Assembly (NCBI GenBank): GCA_900175165.2
Contig: FWWN02000236.1
Span: 49,826 to 113,825, forward strand
Length of the DNA stretch: 64,000 nt
Source of the DNA: Rhizomucor pusillus
Lineage: Eukaryota > Mucoromycota > Mucoromycetes > Mucorales > Lichtheimiaceae
Direction of reading: 5' to 3'
How positions within the stretch are numbered: position 1 is the first letter of the stretch; every line of letters starts with the position of its first letter. The position numbers were made by a program, and so were the translations under genes. Below, in pieces: positions 58,073 to 64,000 of this stretch. The notes under the pieces were generated by a model that was given only the letters and a program-made list of their open reading frames with translations, was not told the DNA's origin and did no database searches.

Positions 58073-58916
58073 TGCTGCGGATCACAATTGCAGAGTTTAT
58101 ATATAGTAGGCGATGCTGCGGCAACCAACCATTGCATATCACCTTCCCTTTTTTATTGCAATTTTCCCGGAAAGTAATGTAACCTCCCCCAGTGAAAATT
58201 CATGTCGCATTTGGTCAATAAGTCGATGCCGTGGGCTACGCGTCAGGTCTACGGACACAAAATGCAATTTCCATGTTTAGCAATCTACACACAACTATGC
58301 CGGAAGTACAATCTACGTTAGAACGAATTGAAGCATGGGGTTAGGACAGACAGATAGTGTCACTCTTGGACAGACAATAAATGCCTATGTAGTTAATGAG
58401 AATATTTATACAGCACTAAAGCATGCTTTCAAACCGAGAATGTTTATAAGAGAGCCATTCATGCTATGCGACACCGGTAAAGCAAGACAGCTTCTTTGTC
58501 CCTCATCCTTTCTTTGTTCAATCGCTGCATAAATAGGATTTGATTGTCCCTATTCGCAAGCTGGAAGGCAGTGTTTGAGCGATTCTAGAGTGACACGGAC
58601 CGACCATTTCCACTTGTAGGCCACAAGCGACAACTCTCTGTGTCCATTTTTGCGCTATACAAACATGGATTCCCAACCACTTCGCAGCAGCTAATGCGCT
58701 CCTACTTGCTTCGTACCAAGATGGGGAGCAAAAATTTTGGCAAGATGAATAGAATGATTCAAAGTCAACATGTTATAGACAGATCCATACATCTAATACG
58801 CTTAGTTGAATGAATCCATGCGACTAAAGTCTATTGATGCTTTACAGTAATTTTGTGATCGGGTAGAGTAGGGTATGAAACAAAATCTGTACAGTTAAGA
58901 ACAAATTACCAAGTAT
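58073..58916. other. Intergenic stretch, no supported gene
   Basis: Promoter of the deaminase on the left and 3' flank of TIM22 on the right. One 65-codon frame (58335-58532) lacks coding features. Confidence 0.5.
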
Positions 58917-59534
58917 TTAGTCCATCCTCATGTAAGCGTCAATTGCGGCACTGAAAGCTGCAAAACCAGCACAGCCAAACGCTGCTGCTTGAGGTCCTGC
59001 CCTAGCAGCCAGCACACCTCCTGTGAAACAACCAGCTGCCACGCTGTTGTAAAGATCATTCTTCGCACGATACTGCATATGACCACATGAATGCACTTCT
59101 CAGTAAACGTCCGTCATCATCCTACGTACCGATTCTATACAGCATTCCGTTCCAGAGTAAATTGCACCAACAACTGCGAAGTTTTTAGCCATGGATGCCG
59201 AGCGACTACCCATATCTTTCAGAATCGCTTTCATTTGGACCTTGGTGCTCTGTTCCAAGAGCTTAGGATCCATGGTTGGTCCGGAGAATTCAAAAGAAGA
59301 CATGAACAGACCGAACGCTGCACCGAGACCGAGACCTAAGGAAATCGCTCAACTGGCTGCTCCACTGTGGCTAAACGTTTACAGCGACGAACCAGCTACG
59401 CCTGCCATGGCTGTTTTTACGGGGCAAGATTCCATTGCACCTTGAATCATGCGGATCGTCTTTTGTTCTTGTTCGCTCATTCCAGCTGGTGGCCCACCAA
59501 GGGGGCCAGGGGTGCCGCTGACTGGACTTGCCAT
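58917..59534 (-). CDS. TIM22: TIM22, mitochondrial carrier translocase subunit
   Basis: Channel-forming subunit of the TIM22 complex that inserts carrier proteins into the inner membrane. The start at 59534 gives [19 protein letters not shown], then [20 protein letters not shown]. Splicing joins to [14 protein letters not shown]. The signature blocks [20 protein letters not shown] and [20 protein letters not shown] follow, then [15 protein letters not shown], ending AYMRMD. The conserved cysteines (ESCP and TECC) that form the disulfide are present. Three exons with GT-AG introns near 59065-59140 and 59340-59400. The gene is divergent from SWC5, 165 bp apart. Confidence 0.94.
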
Positions 59535-59699
59535 TGTAAGCTTGTAATGTCAAAAGCTTGTCGCCAAACCCTACACATACACAAAAACTGCGGCATTTCA
59601 AATTGAACTCTTGCGCCGCCTCTGATTCTTTTTTTTTCCTTCATTCTTTTTTCTTCCTTTTTCCTCCCCACACTCGACCGTTCTTGTTTCCCGCCCGCC

Positions 59700-60687
59700 A
59701 TGACTCCTGGTCATAACAGAGAACGATGCAGTGAAAAAAACTTAAAAACTGAAGTGGCTGATGAGTGGAATCAAGTCGAAGATTCTGAGGACGAGCACGA
59801 TTCAGACTTTATTCCAGACGGTGAGTTTGTTTCAGATAACAACCAGGGATAGACCAGGAAAATGACTGACGCGTAAACAGAGGGTGAAAGTGATAATGAC
59901 AATTTCGATGCGGACTCTGTCACGTCAGAAGACGAGTGCTCACCGGAGACACCCCTTAACGCACCATCTCCGTTATCAAAGAAACGCAGCAGCAGCGACG
60001 ACGACGACGACGTTGAAAAATTGGACACCAAAAAGCAAAGGTATTGCAAAGGCGTACAGAATGTAGTACATGTGCATGGACCCACAATGCATTGTAGAGT
60101 GGATGACGCTGAAGCTGAGCTTCAACGAAAAGCCAGAGTGGAGGCGATATGGGCGGAAATGAATAGAAAAGATCAAGATAACAAGAAACCGGGCGTTGTA
60201 AAAAGTGTGGTAGAGGAGAAGAAACCTCTAAATGATATATCTTCATCAGAGAATCGCCCAAGTTTTGAGGAAAAGTAAGCTGGCCGATCGTGTCTTGACC
60301 AATATTACGGTTTGCATTTTGACAGCACGTTGTTCTAGGCCGGAAAAACAGTCGGCGACGGCACCCGTGAAGAAAAAATCGCACATCGTACGACCGAAAT
60401 CAACGCTCTCCGCTCTCGTCTCTCACTACAACATCAAAGTGCCGAAAATGAACACGCTGGAAAAAAGTCGCCTCGATTGGCAGGGCTACGTGGAACGCGA
60501 AGGCATTCGAGATGAGCTTAAATATAAAAACAAGGATGGGTAGGTTTGCTCTATCAAACAATTCAAATTTTCGATGCTTACAGGAATATGCTTCAGATAC
60601 ATGGAAAAAGTCGCTTTCTTGCAGCGTGTGGATGATCGACGTCTAACACAACTCAAGGCTGGGCAGCGAGCCAGCAGGAAAAACTGA
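59700..60687 (+). CDS. SWC5: SWC5/CFDP1, SWR1 chromatin-remodelling subunit (BCNT domain)
   Basis: Subunit of the SWR1 complex that deposits histone H2A.Z. The N-terminal half is highly acidic (DEWNQVEDSEDEHDSDFIPD, SSDDDDDVEKLD), the H2A-H2B binding part. The C-terminal BCNT domain reads KMNTLEKSRLDWQGYVEREG then IRDELKYKNKDGYMEKVAFL and ends LKAGQRASRKN, with the conserved tryptophan and DELxxxxKxG motif. Four introns (near 59821-59879, 60041-60096, 60277-60338, 60542-60598) are GT-AG. Start: first ATG, 59700. Confidence 0.92.
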
Positions 60688-61374
60688 GAAACCGAAACTG
60701 AACGTAAAAAATTGCCTCACAACATCTTTATTTGTAAATGTCTTCTTTATGTTAACTGCGCTATCTATAGCTTTATATATATTGTCTCCCCATCCCTTTC
60801 ACTTGTTTCCTTTTCAGAACAGATAAAAAAAGCACCCCTCTCCCGCTTGTAACTAATTGTCATCCATAAAATTTTCAAGCCGTATAGTTTGACGTTATTT
60901 TATTGCGGTAATCTGGTCACGTTCAAAATGTAGCTCATGCACGGTTGATCCATCCGAAATGCAATTGTATGCTATGCAGAAGAGTGCTGCACGGCATAGA
61001 TGAATAAATACTAAATGCACATAAAAATCAATGTTAAGGTCACAAAGTTAACTCGCAGGCAAAACAGATAGCTTGTGATGGGCTGCTTAGGGACAAGGTC
61101 AATTGCTGCATACAAGTTATTGTACGACTAAAACAAAAGCCAAGACCTTGTGTAAAGTTGAAAGAAGCTGAGCAAGCGAAAACGCCAGCGGCCGATATTT
61201 ACTGGGCCGAGTTATCATTGGCCAGCAAGATCTACGCAGTGCAGCTGCTTTGTGAGCAATGAAAGAAAACGCCATTATTTTTAGGTGAGCCACAGTCTGT
61301 GTCACCTTCGGCGTGTATAAAACCCACCCCTCGAGAGTGTATCTCTCCCTCCTTTTAACCGCGAAAAAAAGGTT
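60688..61374. other. Intergenic with TATA box for the GH9 gene
   Basis: No coding frame. TATAAAA at 61316-61322 lies 53 bp before the GH9 ATG, a strong core promoter signal. Confidence 0.55.
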
Positions 61375-63458
61375 ATGCGGCATCTCAAAGCCAAGTTGCT
61401 ACTGGCCACGCTGGCTGCAAGCAGTAGCCTAGTTGCAGGCCAGGACAGCACAGCCAATCCGTACTATGTTGCCTTGTTAAACGACTCCATGTGGTTCTAC
61501 GAAGCCCAGCGCAGCGGCAAATTACCACCGACGAACCGTGTATCTTGGTATGCAAGATAAAAAGAGCTGGCAATATGGCTGAATTGAGTATTAAAACTTT
61601 TAAAGGCGCCACGACTCTGGACTTTCAGACGGCAACGACAATAACGTTGACCTCGTTGGAGGCTACTACGATGCGGGGTAAGAGCGAGATCTCGCGAGCG
61701 ATCGTCACCAACCAACAGAGATCGAGTGCTAAACTGAGTTCCCTTCCCTGTTGTTATTTTCGTACAGCGATTACCTAAAGTTCACAGTCCCGCTTTCCCA
61801 CTCGATTGCTCTTCTGGCCTGGGGCGCCATTGAATGGTTTAATGGGTACTCGAAGGCCAACCAAGTTGGGTATCTCCGGGATACTATCCGTTGGGGCACG
61901 GATTGGTTGATCAAAGCCCATCCGCAATCTGATGTGTTGTTTGTACAAGTAAGTTCATTGTCGCTGTTGTTATCTTCCGATCTTTTCTCCTTTTATGTAT
62001 AAAATGTATATTTATATGCGGCCGCCTTTTTTTGCTTGCAGGTGGGAGATGGCGAAGTTGATAACAATTATTGGGGTAAGTAAACTCGTGCTCATTTGCA
62101 AAGCAAATATGCCACCCTTGGCGTGCATTCCATTCTAACAAATGTGGCTGTCAGGTCCGGATACCGGCATCCCGGCACCCCGACCCTCGTACATGGTCAA
62201 TTCGAGTGCTCCAGGAACAGATGTAGCTGCGTTGACAGCAGCGGCACTGGCTTCCTCGTCCTATCTATTCCGCAACCAACTAAATGACTCGGATTATGCA
62301 GACCAGTTGCAGTCTCACGCCGAGAGTCTTTTCCAATTTGCCGAGACAGCGACTCCTTGGCAAGTGTACACCGAAGCAGTCCCGGCCGCCGAAGAGTATT
62401 ATGCCACAGGAAATTATACAAGTCAGCTCGTCTACGGGGCTCTCTGGCTGTACAAGGCAACAGGCAACTCGACCTATCGTGACAAGGCATCATCTTACTT
62501 TGACCAGTTCAACCTGAGCAATATGAAGAACATTGCAGTTATGGACTGGAGCGATCAAACAGGAGCTGTGTATGTCCTCGGTGCAGAGCTGGACAGCTCG
62601 AATACAAAGTACAAGACAGCAGCCGTCCAATACCTCGATACCATTATCCATGGCGGCAATCCTTGCTCGTATACAAACGGTGGTCTGCTGTGGTGTGGCG
62701 GCGCAAGTGACGACAACTCGCTGGTTCCAGCACAAGATATGGCCTTGCTTGCATTGTTGTACAGTAGACTTGACTCGAGCAAATCGTCAGATTATACACA
62801 GTTTGCTGTGAGTCAAATAGAATACATGCTTGGCAAAAACCGAATGTACGGCCGTCCTTTTCGTTCGTTTTACTTGAAACAAAACTATACTAATCAAACC
62901 TATTATTTCTGCATATAGGCTTACACCGTATGTCTGTGGTGTGCACATGAACTCACCGCACAATCCGCACCACGCAGGCGCATCAGGCGGCACAGATATC
63001 AACAATATTGACAGCTCTCCTCCCGAGGAGAAGTATCTCCTTTATGGTATGTGAATCTAGAGAATGCTGCAGCAAAAAGAGGGATCTTGGGCCAGATCAG
63101 CAATACTAACAAGGAATATGCAGGTGCTGTGGTCGGCGGTCCAGATTCCAGTGACAAGTTCTATGACGAGCGTAACGACTGGGCACAGACGGAAGTCGCT
63201 CTAGATTACAATGCCCCGTTCCAGGGACTCGTGGCTTACCAACTCAGCTTGGACAGCGTGCAAGATCCACCATATGCAAGCATTACCCAGCCGAGACCAC
63301 ACGTGTCACGTTACGAAGGTCTCGCAAAGTGGCTCATTGCTGTTATCGTCATTATTGTCGTTTTTGTGGTGGCTGGTTGTCTTTACGGCTGCTGGTTCTA
63401 CCGCCGTCGCATTGCCGCTTGGCGTAGACAACGAAAAGGCGAGGCTATCCAGTACTAA
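61375..63458 (+). CDS. GH9 endo-beta-1,4-glucanase with C-terminal membrane anchor
   Basis: Family 9 glycoside hydrolase. A signal peptide (AKLLLATLAASSSLVAG) is followed by NPYYVALLNDSMWFYEAQRS. Splicing gives NRVSWRHDSGLSDGNDNN, then VGGYYDAGDYLKFTVPLSHS with the catalytic-base aspartates. Later blocks are VGDGEVDNNYWGPDT, MNSPHNPHHAGASGG (conserved His) and AQTEVALDYNAPFQGL, where the Glu is the proton donor. After the catalytic domain come a short linker and one membrane span (WLIAVIVIIVVFVVAGCLYG), then a basic cytosolic tail (RRRIAAWRRQRKGEAIQY). It is thus a type I membrane enzyme with its catalytic domain outside. It probably trims beta-1,4-glucan at the cell surface. Six or more GT-AG introns. 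Confidence 0.93.
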
Positions 63459-64000
63459 TTGCAAACACATTTCCTTCACTTCTATCTTGTACTATAATAT
63501 CAAGAGCATTGTTACGACTTTTGTCTTCTCGGTGTAAATAGAAAGCATTCGAACTTAACTCAAATTATCTTGTGTCTCTTTTATCTGGCTATTTCTCTTT
63601 TATCATTGCAAGTTACTTTATCTTGTGTGCTTCAATCTTTTTGAAGCATATCATATCGTCATCAATGATAAAGCACACGCAGAGAAGTAGAGTTCGTGTT
63701 CAAATGCAAAGTTATAAAATATGTGTATATGTAACTTTTATGAACTTTCTAAAAAAAACTTTTTTCTACTACAACTACTACATGAGAATGAATGGAATGT
63801 TGAACATACTAGGTAAAAACTTTTCAATGTCTAGGTTCGGGATGTGAGATGATGCATAGAATAAATGGCGCCGGTATGTATATGTACAAAATGGAAGAGG
63901 ACAGTAGATGATGGGGCATAAGGGAATGGTAGACCATGGTCATTAGAGGCATGCGGTTACAGATGAAAAGAGGGAAAAACGATCATGAAGAGAGAGAGAA
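63459..64000. other. 3' flank of GH9, no supported gene
   Basis: AT-rich 3' UTR-like sequence. A 91-codon frame at 63572-63847 has an AT-driven hydrophobic composition and no domain. The window ends in a purine-rich stretch. Confidence 0.45.

Noticed and set aside
63572..63847. 91-codon frame at the window end
   Set aside because: AT-driven composition and no recognisable feature; likely 3' UTR or spacer.

Overview
The window is nuclear DNA of a fungus, packed with short-intron genes (most introns about 45-80 bp, many genes with 3-10 exons). It holds fungal or eukaryotic markers such as PAN3, MDM1-type sorting nexin, LSB3/YSC84, TIM22, deoxyhypusine synthase and a GATA/AreA-like DUF1752 protein. 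The gene set best fits an early-diverging lineage, most likely Mucoromycota: an exostosin-type GT47, an alternative oxidase, a membrane-anchored GH9 glucanase and small PY-motif membrane proteins. The phylum is an inference; I cannot name the species.

Layout. 0-6 kb: truncated GH16 glucanase-like gene, TMEM33/POM33 family protein, TYW3, a small cysteine-rich secreted protein, LSB3/YSC84. 6-18 kb: a 59-aa three-exon gene, an FHA-domain kinase of the Chk2/Rad53/Cds1 group, allantoinase, GT47 exostosin, CIA2, an unresolved locus, an aldo-keto reductase. 17.7-25 kb: three-RRM Nam8/TIA-1-like protein, succinyl-CoA ligase alpha, a divergent coiled-coil gene, an acidic AreA-like protein. 26-34 kb: PAN3, ribosomal eL28, COXFA4/NDUFA4, alternative oxidase, MYST acetyltransferase. 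35-45 kb: MCT-like MFS transporter, NUDX14-like Nudix hydrolase, PIP5-kinase, Cys-rich GPI-type protein, one frameshifted Tc1/IS630-type transposase, mitochondrial bL27. 45-64 kb: C2H2 zinc-finger protein, deoxyhypusine synthase, MDM1-like sorting nexin, two small PY-motif membrane proteins in convergent orientation, ADCK1/Mcp2-like kinase, adenosine deaminase-like protein, TIM22, SWC5, GH9 glucanase.

The genes are mostly unrelated housekeeping functions, not a pathway cluster. Loose themes are mitochondria (LSC1, COXFA4, AOX, bL27m, TIM22, ADCK1), membrane and lipid traffic (PIP5K, MDM1, YSC84, TMEM33), cell wall (GH16, GT47, GH9) and chromatin (MYST, SWC5). COXFA4 and AOX lie side by side on the same strand.

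The most striking feature is gene architecture. Splicing the conserved families by eye gives seven well-supported GC-AG introns, usually with the donor GCAAGT, plus one probable case. There are also 8-nt microexons in the Chk2-like kinase (encoding the catalytic-loop core) and in COXFA4. I found no rRNA, convincing tRNA or CRISPR array, and only one mobile element.
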